This document shows positions 26,829 to 35,760 of a stretch of 64,000 bases of DNA, one piece after another; within the stretch, counting starts at the first letter, position 1; the number at the start of each line of letters is the position of its first letter. The position numbers were made by a program, and so were the translations under genes. The DNA comes from Pseudomonas entomophila (lineage in GTDB: Bacteria; Pseudomonadota; Gammaproteobacteria; Pseudomonadales; Pseudomonadaceae): NCBI RefSeq assembly GCF_029193575.1, contig NZ_JARGCS010000015.1, forward strand, positions 1 through 64,000, given 5' to 3'. A model generated the notes under the pieces. It made no database searches, was not told where the DNA came from, and saw only the letters and a program-made list of their open reading frames with translations.

Positions 26829-27996
26829 GCGCTACGGCCCACGTTGGCGCCAGCGCCTGGCCGAAAGCCTGGCCAGCCTGCGCCTGTTGGGGCGTCGCGC
26901 CTGGCTGGCGTTGCTGGGCATCGCGGTGGGCTGTGCGGCGGTGGTGGCACTGCTCACGATTGGCCACAGTGCGGCGATGCAAGCGCGACAGCTGTTCCAG
27001 GGCATGGGCAGCGAGCTGATGGTGGCCAACCTCACGGCGACGCCAGAGGGCCAGGGGTATTCCGCGACGATGCCGGCGCTGTCGTCTGTTCCGCCACCGG
27101 TTCGCCTGGCGGCGCCGCTGGCCATGGCGGCGGCCGATGTCAGCCTGGGTCGGCGCAGTGTGTCGGTGATGGTGGCGGGGAGTACGGTGGCGCTGGCCGA
27201 GGTGCTTGGGCTGGAGGCGGCGCAGGGGCGTTTGTTGTCCGTGCATGACGAGGGCAGCCCCCACGTGCTGCTTGGCGCGCAATTGGCGACGCGGCTGGGC
27301 GCGCAGGTCGCGGATCGCCTGCAGGTGGGGCGTTACCTGTTCCAGGTGGTGGGGCTGCTGGCCCCGCAAAGCTACAACCCGATGCTGCCGGTGGCTTTGG
27401 ACGACGCGCTGTTGATGCCGCTGCCCGGCCTGCGGCGCTTGTCCTCCTCGGCGCAGCCCAGCGTGGTGCTCGCCCTGGGGCGGGATGCGGCGGCGATGCC
27501 CTGGGCCGCCGCCCTGCTGGAAGACTTTCTGCGGTCACGCTTGCCGGGCGTGCAGGTCGAGGTGCTGGTACCTCGGCAATTGCTGGACGGCATGGCCTAT
27601 CAGTCGCGGCTGTTCACCTCGTTGCTGGCTGGGCTGGGCGGCATCGCCCTGTTGGTTGGCGGTGTCGGGGTGATGAACGTGATGCTGATGAACGTTGCCG
27701 AGCGGCGTCGCGAGATCGGTGTGCGCATGGCCTTGGGTGCGCGCCCCTGCGACATTGCCTGGGCGTTCCTGCTCGAAGCCGTGCTCTTGGCGGTCTGCGG
27801 CGCACTGCTGGGGGCGCTGCTGGGATTGCTGGCGGCCTGGGGGTTTATCTGGATGTCCGCATGGCCATTCCACCTGGACCCGTGGGCACTGCCGCTGGGG
27901 ATGGGCAGCGCCCTGTGCATCGGCGTGTTCTTCGGCCTGCAACCGGCGTTGTCGGCCGCCCGCCTGCAACCGGTGGTGGCGCTGCGTGACGACTAG
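26818..27996 (+). CDS. MacB/FtsX-type ABC exporter permease
   Basis: This inner-membrane protein of 392 residues has one N-terminal helix (LALLGIAVGCAAVVALLTIG), a large periplasmic domain and three C-terminal helices (GGIALLVGGVGVMNVMLMNV onward) with the RRREIGVRMALGAR loop that is diagnostic of MacB/LolE permeases. In MacB the ATPase and permease are one chain; here they are separate genes. It overlaps the ATPase gene by 11 bases. Mechanotransmission, pumping periplasmic substrate through a TolC duct, is the known mode of this family. Confidence 0.92.
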   Translation: MSTERYGPRWRQRLAESLASLRLLGRRAWLALLGIAVGCAAVVALLTIGHSAAMQARQLFQGMGSELMVANLTATPEGQGYSATMPALSSVPPPVRLAAPLAMAAADVSLGRRSVSVMVAGSTVALAEVLGLEAAQGRLLSVHDEGSPHVLLGAQLATRLGAQVADRLQVGRYLFQVVGLLAPQSYNPMLPVALDDALLMPLPGLRRLSSSAQPSVVLALGRDAAAMPWAAALLEDFLRSRLPGVQVEVLVPRQLLDGMAYQSRLFTSLLAGLGGIALLVGGVGVMNVMLMNVAERRREIGVRMALGARPCDIAWAFLLEAVLLAVCGALLGALLGLLAAWGFIWMSAWPFHLDPWALPLGMGSALCIGVFFGLQPALSAARLQPVVALRDD

Positions 27997-29452
27997 GCGC
28001 CGGTGGGTCGCAGGTTGGCTGTTCGCACCGCTGTCTTGCCTGGCCGGGCAGGACCTGGCGCCAGCGCGGCCGAGCCTCGATGCCGGCGTTTCTGCCAGGG
28101 CGTTCGCGGCGTCCCAGGCGCCGGAGGTGGCGCTCGAGCTGGCCGATGTCATCGCCCTGGCATTGCGTGACAACCGCGCTATCCGCAGTGCCTACCTCGA
28201 ACGGGTCGCCCAGAAGTTCGACCTGCGGCTCGCGCGTGATCGCTTCGCCCCCCAGCTCACCCTCAAGGCGCGCTACCTGGGCAACCGCAACCACGACGAC
28301 CGTTACCGCCACGCCGAACTCGCGCCCGGCGCGAGCCTGCTCACTGCCTATGGCACCCGCCTGAGCCTGGCCTGGGCCTATGACCATACCCGCGCCGACA
28401 CCGCCGGCCCACGCTTTCGCGATGGCGCCGACCTGATGATCCGCCAACCGCTGCTGCGCGGGGCGGGGCCGGAGGTCGCGACAGCGCCCCTGCGTCTGGC
28501 GCAACTGACGGAGCAGACCAACCGCTTGGCGCTCAAGGACGCTGTGGCGCAGACCATCACCCAGGTCATTGGCCTGTATCGCGAGCTGCTGCGCGCCCAG
28601 GAGCAATTGCGCATCAGCCGCGATGCGCTGCGGCGTTCGCAGCGGCTGCTCGAGGTCAACCGATCGCTGATCGCCGCCGGGCGCATGGCGGCTTTCGAGA
28701 TCGTCCAGGCCGAGGCCCAGGTAGCCAACCAGGAGTTGGCCCTGGAGGGCAGTCGCGACCGCTTGCACGCCAGCCGCCTGTCGCTGCTGCAGGCGCTGGC
28801 GCTGGACCTGGCCACGCCGTTGCGCGCCAGTGAGCGGCCCCAGGCGCTGCGCTTGCAGGTGAGCGCCGAACAGGCCCAGGCGCGCGCCGAGGTCTTGCAA
28901 CCGGCGTACCTGATGCAGTTGATCGCCAGCCAGCAGGCCGATATCGACCTGCGCCTGGCGCATGACCAACAGCGCTGGGACCTGTCGCTGGTCGCCGGTG
29001 CCAGCCAGGCCCATGAGCGCCCGGGCGACAACCGGGCCTGGGAGCATTACCTGGGCCTGGAACTGGAGATCCCCATTGGCGACCTGAGCCGGCGGCAGTC
29101 GCTGGTGCGTGCCCAGGTCATGCAGGCCACCCAGCAATTGCGCTTGGCCGAGTCCCGGCAGCAACTGCGTCGGGAGGTGACCGATGCGGTGCGTGACATC
29201 GAGGTGCGCTGGCGCCAGTACGAGATTGCCGGGCGTGCGCTGGAGCTGTCGCGGCGCACCTTGCAGATCGAGCAGGAGAAACTGGCGCTCGGTCGCTCCA
29301 GCAACTTTCAGGTGTTGAGCTTCGAGAGCGACCTACGCCATGCGCAAAGCGCGCAGCTGGACGCGCTGATCGCCTATCTGCAGGCCCAGGCGGCGCTGGA
29401 CCTGACCTTGGGGGTCACCCTGGAGCGTTGGGCGGTGGCGCTCAATGACTAG
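27986..29452 (+). CDS. TolC-family outer-membrane channel
   Basis: This 488-residue protein has long amphipathic helices full of Gln, Arg, Ala and Leu (for example LRISRDALRRSQRLLEVNRS) and two repeats of the outer-membrane efflux protein domain, as in TolC. The GTG at 27986 overlaps the permease gene by 11 bases and gives a signal peptide (RRWVAGWLFAPLSCLAG). It would form the outer-membrane exit of the exporter. Confidence 0.88.
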   Translation: MTTRRRWVAGWLFAPLSCLAGQDLAPARPSLDAGVSARAFAASQAPEVALELADVIALALRDNRAIRSAYLERVAQKFDLRLARDRFAPQLTLKARYLGNRNHDDRYRHAELAPGASLLTAYGTRLSLAWAYDHTRADTAGPRFRDGADLMIRQPLLRGAGPEVATAPLRLAQLTEQTNRLALKDAVAQTITQVIGLYRELLRAQEQLRISRDALRRSQRLLEVNRSLIAAGRMAAFEIVQAEAQVANQELALEGSRDRLHASRLSLLQALALDLATPLRASERPQALRLQVSAEQAQARAEVLQPAYLMQLIASQQADIDLRLAHDQQRWDLSLVAGASQAHERPGDNRAWEHYLGLELEIPIGDLSRRQSLVRAQVMQATQQLRLAESRQQLRREVTDAVRDIEVRWRQYEIAGRALELSRRTLQIEQEKLALGRSSNFQVLSFESDLRHAQSAQLDALIAYLQAQAALDLTLGVTLERWAVALND

Positions 29453-30674
29453 GCGCGGGGCACTGGCCGGGGCGCTGCTGGCGCTTGCCGGGGCGTCGCT
29501 GTCGTGGTGGTTCTGGCGGGCGCCTGAGGCGGTGCCGGCGCAAGCCCGCTGGCTGTCCGTGGCGCCTGGGCCGCTCGACCGCCAGTTGGGCCTGGTGGGG
29601 CGTATCGAGGCCATGCGCCAGGTCACGCTCGCTGCGCCATTCGAGGGCGTGGTCACGGCGCTGCCGGTACGCGACGGCGAACGGGTGCGCGCAGGCCAAG
29701 CGTTGCTCGTGCTCGATACCGCGCAGTTGGATATCCAGCTGCGTCAGGCCGAAGCCGAGCGGCTCAAGGCCAGCGCCGTGCTGCATGAGCTGCGCGGGTG
29801 GGCGACGGGCCCCGAGGTGGCGCGGGCCCGGCGTGCGCGGCTGGCGGCCAGGCACAGTGCGGCGGTTACCGAGGCCTCGCTGGCCGATACCCGGCGGTTG
29901 TTCAAGCGAGGCATCGTCGCTCGCCTGGAGGTGGAGGCGCTGGAGCAGCAGCTACGTGCCCAGCGGCAGGACCTGGCCAGTGCCGAGGATGAGCTGCGCC
30001 AGACCCTGGCCCGTGGGCAGGGCGAGCAGGTGGTGATCGCCGAGATGGAAGCGACCAATGCCCAGGCACGCCATGCGGCGTTGCTGGCACTGCGTGCGCG
30101 CCAGGTCGTGCTGGCGCCGTTCGCCGGCCTGGTGCTCAAGCCGGCGAGCCAGGCGCAGGGGCGACAGCAGCCGGTACAGGTGGGGGAAGCGGTAGGCCAG
30201 GGCATGCCGTTGCTGGAATTGCTGGACCTTGGCCAACTGCGGGTAGTGGCGGCGGTGGAGCAGATGGACCTGGCTGCGTTGCGCGAAGGAATGGCGGTAC
30301 AGGTCAGCGGCGAAGGGTTCGCCGGGCAGGTGCTGCACGGGCGGGTCGAGGCGCTTGGGCTCCAGGCCAGGGAAGCGCAAGGCCAGGGGGCGTGGTTCGA
30401 CCTGTTGGTCGCGCTCGACACCGACCCGGCGCCCCTGGGGCTTGGCGTGCGGCTGGGGATGAGCGTACAGGTGACAGTGTCGCTGGAGGGGGATCGACAG
30501 GCGCTGGTGCTGCCGCTCGAGGCCTTGCGCAGCGATGCGCAGGGTGGTCGGTACGTGGTGTTTCGTGCGGACGGGGAGCAGGCCGCGCGGTCAGTCCCGG
30601 TGGTGGTCGGGCAGGCCGTGCTGCAAGGCGTGGAGGTGCAGGGGCTCGAGGCAGGGCAGGTGTTGTTGCCTTGA
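29445..30674 (+). CDS. Periplasmic adaptor (membrane-fusion protein) of the exporter
   Basis: This 409-residue HlyD/MacA-type adaptor connects the permease and the TolC-like channel. It has an N-terminal membrane anchor (ALAGALLALAGASLSWWFW), a biotinyl-lipoyl half-motif VVTALPVRDGERVRAGQALL (about 67-86), a long helical hairpin (90-190), a second lipoyl half and a beta-barrel domain. It overlaps the TolC-like gene by eight bases and closes the operon; adaptors more often come first. A GC-rich hairpin lies just beyond its stop. Confidence 0.9.
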   Translation: MTRRGALAGALLALAGASLSWWFWRAPEAVPAQARWLSVAPGPLDRQLGLVGRIEAMRQVTLAAPFEGVVTALPVRDGERVRAGQALLVLDTAQLDIQLRQAEAERLKASAVLHELRGWATGPEVARARRARLAARHSAAVTEASLADTRRLFKRGIVARLEVEALEQQLRAQRQDLASAEDELRQTLARGQGEQVVIAEMEATNAQARHAALLALRARQVVLAPFAGLVLKPASQAQGRQQPVQVGEAVGQGMPLLELLDLGQLRVVAAVEQMDLAALREGMAVQVSGEGFAGQVLHGRVEALGLQAREAQGQGAWFDLLVALDTDPAPLGLGVRLGMSVQVTVSLEGDRQALVLPLEALRSDAQGGRYVVFRADGEQAARSVPVVVGQAVLQGVEVQGLEAGQVLLP

Positions 30675-30698
30675 GGGGCCAGCCGTGGCGGCCCCTCG
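30674..30698. terminator. GC-rich hairpin between the exporter and yaaA genes
   Basis: AGGGGCC pairs with GGCCCCT immediately after the adaptor stop codon, in the 29-base space between the converging genes. It lacks a T-run, so it is a weak terminator candidate. Confidence 0.4.
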
Positions 30699-30703
30699 CG
30701 GGG

Positions 30704-31483
30704 TCAGCCTTCAGCGTGATCGCGCAGGAACACCAGGTGGTCCGGCTTGGATTGCTCGGCACTGTAGTAGTAGCCCTGCACGTCGAACTGCTTGAGCCGC
30801 TCTGGCTCGCTGATTCGCTCCTGGATCACGAAGCGGCTCATCAGGCCGCGGGCCTTCTTGGCATAGAAGCTGATGATCTTGTACTGGCCGTTCTTCAGGT
30901 CCTTGAAGTCGACGTCGATCACCCGAGCCTTCAGCGCACTCTTCTTGACCGCGCTGAAGTACTCGTTGCTGGCCAGGTTCAGCAGCAGGTCGTCGCCTTG
31001 GTCGGCCAGCGCCTGGTTCAGCCACTCGCTGATGCGTGTGCCCCAGAAGGCATACAGGTCCTTGCCACGGGCGTTGGCCAGCTTGGTGCCCATTTCCAAA
31101 CGGTAGGGCTGCATCAGGTCCAGCGGGCGCAGCAGGCCGTAAAGGCCGGAGAGCATGCGCAGGTGGTCCTGGGCGTAGCTGAAGTCGTCCTCGGACAGGC
31201 TTTCGGCATCCAGCCCGGTGTACACGTCGCCCTTGAACGCCAGCAGCGCCTGCTTGGCGTTGGCCGGGGTGAAATCTGGCGTCCAGCTGCCGAAGCGCGC
31301 GGCGTTCAGGCCGGCGAGCTTGTCGGACAGGTGCATCAGCTCGGCGATCTGCGCCGGTGACAGTTCGCGCAATTGGGTGATCAGCACCTGGGAGTCGTCC
31401 AGATACTGCGGCTGGGTGAACCGTGGGGTTACCGGCGGGGTGTCGTAGTCGAGGGTCTTGGCGGGGGAAATCACCGTCAGCAT
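30704..31483 (-). CDS. yaaA: Peroxide stress protein YaaA
   Basis: This 259-residue DUF328/UPF0246 protein, in E. coli, lowers free iron and damage during peroxide stress and has a DNA-binding fold. It begins [14 protein letters not shown] and contains [13 protein letters not shown] and [11 protein letters not shown], all typical. The ATG at 31483 has AGGAG eight bases upstream. It converges with the exporter operon. Confidence 0.93.
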   Translation of the reverse strand: MLTVISPAKTLDYDTPPVTPRFTQPQYLDDSQVLITQLRELSPAQIAELMHLSDKLAGLNAARFGSWTPDFTPANAKQALLAFKGDVYTGLDAESLSEDDFSYAQDHLRMLSGLYGLLRPLDLMQPYRLEMGTKLANARGKDLYAFWGTRISEWLNQALADQGDDLLLNLASNEYFSAVKKSALKARVIDVDFKDLKNGQYKIISFYAKKARGLMSRFVIQERISEPERLKQFDVQGYYYSAEQSKPDHLVFLRDHAEG

Positions 31484-31605
31484 CGGGTCGGCTCCTGGAA
31501 TCGTAGGGGGGATTCTACGGGGCGCGGGGGCCGAGGCCAAACTATGGCGACGATAGCCCCAGGGCATCGGCTATAGTGCGCGTCTGTTCATCCGGAGAAC
31601 CGCCC

Positions 31606-32718
31606 GTGCGCATTGCCCTCGCCCTGCTGGCCGGCCTGTTCGGTCTCGCCGCCCAGGCCGCACCGCCCGCCAACGCCAGCCTCGACCGCAGCCTGTGGCC
31701 GGAGCAGCTGGACAGCCCGGCGCTGTTCGACGTGGCCTCGCGGGCCGAGATCCTGTCGTTCGCCCAGGTGCTGCATGAAAGCGAGATGCTCGATGAGCGG
31801 GCACTGGCGGCGCGGCTGCAGTTGCGCCAGGTCAACCTGGCCGTGGTGCGCGCGGTGCGGGCGCGCATGTGGCAGCGGTTGTGGGAAGGCTACCAGCAGG
31901 CGCAGCTCAGCTGCGAGGAGGACGCATCGTTCTGCTACCCGCTGGAGTCGATGGCTGAATTGCGCGCGCGGGCAGCCACGTTCGCGACCGATGTCGGCAC
32001 GTTCTATACCGGTTGGCTTGAGCCCAGCCACCAGTTCCATGTGCGTTACCTGGACGAGCAACTGCGCAAGGCGGCGCTGTCGCCGCAGACCAGCAGCGAG
32101 GTCGAGCGCCTGTCCAGTCGCGAACGCAATGGCGATGAACTGAACGACCGCATGTTCCTGCTGACCTTCGCCGGTGGCCCCGCTGGCGACAGCACCGCGG
32201 GCCTGGCCGACTATCTGCGCCGACAGAAGCTTGCCGGCACTTTCTTCGTGCTCGGCGCGCGTTTGCAGCAGCGGCGTGATGCCGGGCGGCTGGATGAGCT
32301 GTATGGCGGGCAGTGCGTGGGGATCCAGGGTTGGGAGTACCGCTCCCACGCGCAGTGGCAGGGTTGGCAGGACTCGTTGCGGCGCAGCCAGGCGCTGGTG
32401 CAGGCGGCGTTGCCGGAACAGTACGTGCCGCTGTTCCGCCCACCCTACGGCCAGCGGCGCGCCGACGGCGAGGCGTTCATGGCCGCGCAGGGCTTGCAGG
32501 TGGCGCTCTGGGACATCGATGCCCAGGACGACGGCACGCTCAGTGCCGAGCAGTCGGCCCAGCGCGTGCTGACCCTGATGCTGCTGTGGCGCAAGGGGGT
32601 GATCCAGTTCCACGACGCCGTGCCCAAGGCGCAGCCCGCGGTGGAGTGGCTGTTGCAGCACACCGCGCAGAGTGGGATCGGTTGGGAAGATTGCCGGGAA
32701 TATGCGCACCCCTTGTAG
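31606..32718 (+). CDS. NodB-fold polysaccharide deacetylase-like protein with degenerate metal site
   Basis: This exported protein of 370 residues starts at GTG 31606 (GGAG eight bases upstream) and has a signal peptide ending AAQA. An N-terminal region of about 170 residues precedes a NodB-type domain. Of the catalytic motifs, motif 1 is TFAGGP instead of TFDDGP and the first His of motif 2 is replaced by Glu (GWEYRSH), whereas RPPYG, WDIDAQDD and IQFHD are retained. Loss of the catalytic base and a metal ligand suggests that it binds rather than deacetylates, or uses an altered site. It sits between yaaA and the PhoH gene. Confidence 0.82.
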   Translation: MRIALALLAGLFGLAAQAAPPANASLDRSLWPEQLDSPALFDVASRAEILSFAQVLHESEMLDERALAARLQLRQVNLAVVRAVRARMWQRLWEGYQQAQLSCEEDASFCYPLESMAELRARAATFATDVGTFYTGWLEPSHQFHVRYLDEQLRKAALSPQTSSEVERLSSRERNGDELNDRMFLLTFAGGPAGDSTAGLADYLRRQKLAGTFFVLGARLQQRRDAGRLDELYGGQCVGIQGWEYRSHAQWQGWQDSLRRSQALVQAALPEQYVPLFRPPYGQRRADGEAFMAAQGLQVALWDIDAQDDGTLSAEQSAQRVLTLMLLWRKGVIQFHDAVPKAQPAVEWLLQHTAQSGIGWEDCREYAHPL

Positions 32719-33007
32719 AGAAAACCTGGGGTCCAATACTGACTGTAGACCCCCATTCCCCCCACGCCAACCCCTGTTCGTCATTCGGAAAAATAAACTT
32801 CACCCAAGCGTAAAAAGACTTTTTTCCGTCACGGTTTTTGCGGTATGAAGAAGCCAGACAGCCGATTCCTGCAGCACAGGTGGCGTCATCCAGGCCCTCC
32901 TTGCCAGGTGCGCTCCCCGCCCGTAACAACGCGGATACGGGGAGAACGGCGGTCACTCTGCGGCGCAGCGGTACGCGTCGCGTGGCTTTCACATAAGGTG
33001 ACCGAGT

Positions 33008-34402
33008 ATGGATGACCAAGGACGCAACCCTTCCTCCAACCAGCCAATCCTGTATGTGCTCGATACCAACGTCCTGATTCACGACCCCAACGCTTTGCTC
33101 AACTTCGAGGAGCACCACGTCGCCATACCGATGACGGTGCTGGAGGAACTCGACAAGCTCAAGACCGGTAAACACACCATCGCCGCCGAATGCCGCCAGG
33201 CCATCCGCCTGATCGACCAGACCCTCGGTGATGCCTCGCCCAGCGACGTCGAGCAGGGCGTGCCGATCCAGCGTGGCAAGAGCGGGCCCAAGGGGTTCCT
33301 GTCCATCCTCATGAGCACGCGCAACGAACCCAACCGCGTGCTACCGGAAAACCTCGCCGACAACATCATCATCAACCAGTTGCTGGACCTGCGCGCCAAG
33401 CGCCCTGACCTGGACGTCGTGCTGGTCACCAAGGACATCAACATGCGCCTGAAGGCGCGCGCCTGTGGCATCGCGGCGGAAGACTACAGCACCGACCAGT
33501 TGGTCGATGACGTGTCGCTGCTTTCCAAGGGCTACCACTCGGTGACTGGTTCGTTCTGGGACCGCGTGAGCAAGGTCGACACCCGCCAGGAGCGCGGGCG
33601 TACCTGGCACCGGGTGCAACTGACCGACAACCTGCCGGCGGTCCACGTCAACGAGTTCATCATCGATGAGCAGGGTTTCGTTGGCTGGATCAAGGGCATC
33701 CGCAACGACGAGCTGCTGTTGCTCGACCTGCACCAGGAGCCGCTGCTGCACCAGGAAGCCTGGGGCTTGAAACCGCGTGACATCCACCAGAGCCTGGCGC
33801 TGTTCGCCTTGCTCGACCCGGACATCCACCTGGTCAACCTGACCGGCGCGGCGGGCTCGGGCAAGACCATCCTGGCGCTGGCCGCGGCCATCGAGCAGAC
33901 CATGGTCAGCAAGCGCTACCGGCGCATCATCGCCACCCGCAGCGTGCAGGGGCTGGACCAGGAGATCGGCTTCCTGCCAGGCACCGAGGCGGAGAAGATG
34001 GAGCCCTGGCTGGGCGCCATCACCGACAACCTCGAAGCCTTGCACATGGATGACGAAAGCACCCATGGCAGCGTCGAATACATCCTCGAAAGAGTGCCGT
34101 TGCAGTTCAAGTCGCTGAACTACATTCGCGGTCGCAGCTTCCAGCAGAGCCTGATCCTGATCGACGAGTGCCAGAACCTCACCCCGCACCAGATGAAGAC
34201 CATCATCACCCGTGCCGGGTCGGGGTCCAAGGTGGTCTGCCTGGGCAACCTGGCGCAGATCGACACCCCCTACCTGTCCGCCACCAGCTCGGGCCTGACC
34301 TACCTCACCGAGCGGTTCAAGGACTTCCCCCATGGCGTGCACATCACCCTGCAGGGTGTGCCGCGCTCGGTGCTGGCCGAGTACGCCGAGTCTCATCTGT
34401 AA
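33008..34402 (+). CDS. PIN-PhoH protein (PhoH2 type)
   Basis: This 464-residue two-domain protein has an N-terminal PIN nuclease-like domain (YVLDTNVLIHDP from about 15, then acidic residues such as VLVTKDINMR) and a C-terminal PhoH ATPase (Walker A GAAGSGKTILAL, Walker B LILIDECQNL). Relatives act as ATP-dependent RNA helicase/ribonucleases. It reads as a single gene; about 290 bases before it hold no clear gene, only a T-rich segment near 32,815. Confidence 0.93.
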   Translation: MDDQGRNPSSNQPILYVLDTNVLIHDPNALLNFEEHHVAIPMTVLEELDKLKTGKHTIAAECRQAIRLIDQTLGDASPSDVEQGVPIQRGKSGPKGFLSILMSTRNEPNRVLPENLADNIIINQLLDLRAKRPDLDVVLVTKDINMRLKARACGIAAEDYSTDQLVDDVSLLSKGYHSVTGSFWDRVSKVDTRQERGRTWHRVQLTDNLPAVHVNEFIIDEQGFVGWIKGIRNDELLLLDLHQEPLLHQEAWGLKPRDIHQSLALFALLDPDIHLVNLTGAAGSGKTILALAAAIEQTMVSKRYRRIIATRSVQGLDQEIGFLPGTEAEKMEPWLGAITDNLEALHMDDESTHGSVEYILERVPLQFKSLNYIRGRSFQQSLILIDECQNLTPHQMKTIITRAGSGSKVVCLGNLAQIDTPYLSATSSGLTYLTERFKDFPHGVHITLQGVPRSVLAEYAESHL

Positions 34403-34415
34403 CCGCGTCGGCCCT

Positions 34416-34474
34416 ATCGCGGGGCCAGCCCACTCCTACAGGAATCCCCCTGTGGAAGCGGGCTGGCCCCGCGA
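34416..34474. repeat. REP pair in inverted orientation
   Basis: ATCGCGGGGCCAGCCC at the left and GGGCTGGCCCCGCGAT at the right are inverted copies of the P. putida REP unit, each with a CTCCTACAGG/CCTGTGGAAGC tail. Together they can form one long hairpin between the PhoH and moaC genes. Confidence 0.85.
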
Positions 34475-34540
34475 TTATTTTCGCTACGGAAACCTGACCC
34501 ACAGGTTTACACTCATGGCTCCCTTCCCAGGAGCAACGCA

Positions 34541-35014
34541 GTGCTGACTCATCTCGATTCCCAGGGGCGCGCCAACATGGTCGACGTCACCGAAAAGGCC
34601 GTGACCGCGCGCGAGGCGGTGGCCGAGGCGCGGGTGCGCATGTTGCCGCAGACCTTGCGGATGATCGTCGAGGGCGAACATCCCAAGGGCGACGTGTTCG
34701 CCGTGGCGCGCATCGCCGGCATCCAGGCGGCGAAGAAGACCAGCGACCTGATCCCCCTGTGCCACCCGCTGATGCTCACCAGCGTCAAGGTCGAGCTCGC
34801 TGGCGAGGGCGAGGACGTGGTGCGCATCGTCGCCCGCTGCAAACTGGCCGGGCAGACCGGGGTGGAGATGGAGGCGCTGACCGCCGCCAGCGTCGCGGCG
34901 TTGACGATCTACGACATGTGCAAGGCGGTGGACAAGGGCATGGTCATCGAGCAGGTGCGCCTGCTGGAGAAGACCGGTGGCAAGAGCGGCGATTTCAAGG
35001 CGGGTGCGCAATGA
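34541..35014 (+). CDS. moaC: MoaC: cyclic pyranopterin monophosphate synthase
   Basis: This 157-residue enzyme turns the MoaA product into cyclic pyranopterin monophosphate in molybdenum-cofactor synthesis. The family motifs [27 protein letters not shown] and [20 protein letters not shown] are intact. The start is GTG with AGGAG seven bases upstream. moaC, moaD and moaE overlap or abut, forming an operon; moaA and moaB are not in this window. Confidence 0.97.
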   Translation: MLTHLDSQGRANMVDVTEKAVTAREAVAEARVRMLPQTLRMIVEGEHPKGDVFAVARIAGIQAAKKTSDLIPLCHPLMLTSVKVELAGEGEDVVRIVARCKLAGQTGVEMEALTAASVAALTIYDMCKAVDKGMVIEQVRLLEKTGGKSGDFKAGAQ

Positions 35015-35256
35015 AGGTGAAGGTGGTGTATTTCGCCCGTTACCGGGAGCTGCTGGGCTGTGACGAAGAGCCGCTGCATGGCGCCTTCGCCACTGTCGAT
35101 GATGTGCGCCAGGCCCTGGTGGCCAAGGGCGAGCCCTATGCGCTGCTGGCCGAGCAGAAGCTGATGTGCGCGCGCAACCAGGACCTTTGCCGTCTCGACG
35201 AGCCGGTGGAGGAGGGTGACGAGGTGGCGTTCTTCCCACCGGTGACCGGAGGTTGA
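35011..35256 (+). CDS. moaD: MoaD: molybdopterin synthase small subunit
   Basis: This 81-residue ubiquitin-fold sulfur carrier ends in the required Gly-Gly (PPVTGG), which is thiocarboxylated to deliver sulfur to the pterin. The start overlaps the moaC stop by four bases (ATGA). Confidence 0.95.
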   Translation: MKVKVVYFARYRELLGCDEEPLHGAFATVDDVRQALVAKGEPYALLAEQKLMCARNQDLCRLDEPVEEGDEVAFFPPVTGG

Positions 35257-35258
35257 GC

Positions 35259-35705
35259 ATGGGCGTTCGCGTTCAGCAGCAGGCGTTCGATCCGGGCGCA
35301 GAGGTCAATGCGATGCACGCGGCCAATGTCGGTGTGGGCGCGGTGGTCGGCTTCGTCGGCTACGTGCGTGATTTCAACGACGGGCGCGAGGTGGCGGGGA
35401 TGTTTCTGGAGCATTACCCGGGCATGACCGAGAAGGCCCTGGCGAAGATCGTGGTCGAGGCCGAGCAGCGCTGGCCCTTGCTCAAGGTCGAGGTGCTGCA
35501 CCGTATCGGTGCGCTGGAGCCGGGCGAGCCGATCGTGTTCGTCGGCGTGGCCAGCGCGCACCGGCAGGCGGCGTTCGATGCCTGCAATTTCATCATGGAT
35601 TACTTGAAGACCCGGGCGCCATTCTGGAAGAAGGAGAACACCCAGGAAGGGCCGCGCTGGGTGGAAGGCAAGCAGAGCGACCAGGACGCGGCGGGGCGCT
35701 GGTAG
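35259..35705 (+). CDS. moaE: MoaE: molybdopterin synthase large subunit
   Basis: This 148-residue catalytic subunit pairs with MoaD to make molybdopterin. GAVVGFVGYVRDFNDG, LEHYPGM, the ASAHRQAAFDACNFIMDYLK stretch and the catalytic Lys of PFWKKE are typical. The ATG at 35259 lies two bases after the moaD stop; a TTG two codons earlier is possible but unlikely. Confidence 0.96.
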   Translation: MGVRVQQQAFDPGAEVNAMHAANVGVGAVVGFVGYVRDFNDGREVAGMFLEHYPGMTEKALAKIVVEAEQRWPLLKVEVLHRIGALEPGEPIVFVGVASAHRQAAFDACNFIMDYLKTRAPFWKKENTQEGPRWVEGKQSDQDAAGRW

Positions 35706-35720
35706 GCCGACGGGGGATGG

Positions 35721-35737
35721 CCGGGGCGAGGCCCCGG
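35721..35737. terminator. Hairpin between converging moaE and rhlB genes
   Basis: CCGGGGC-GAG-GCCCCGG is a perfect stem-loop centred in the 55-base space between the two stop codons. It has no T-run but could end transcription from either side. Confidence 0.4.
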
Positions 35738-35760
35738 ATCGCGGGGCGGCCCCTCACACC

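Noticed and set aside
26160..30674. Naming the pump macAB-tolC
   Set aside because: The ATPase and permease are separate genes, the order differs and the cargo is unknown, so the macrolide-exporter name would mislead.
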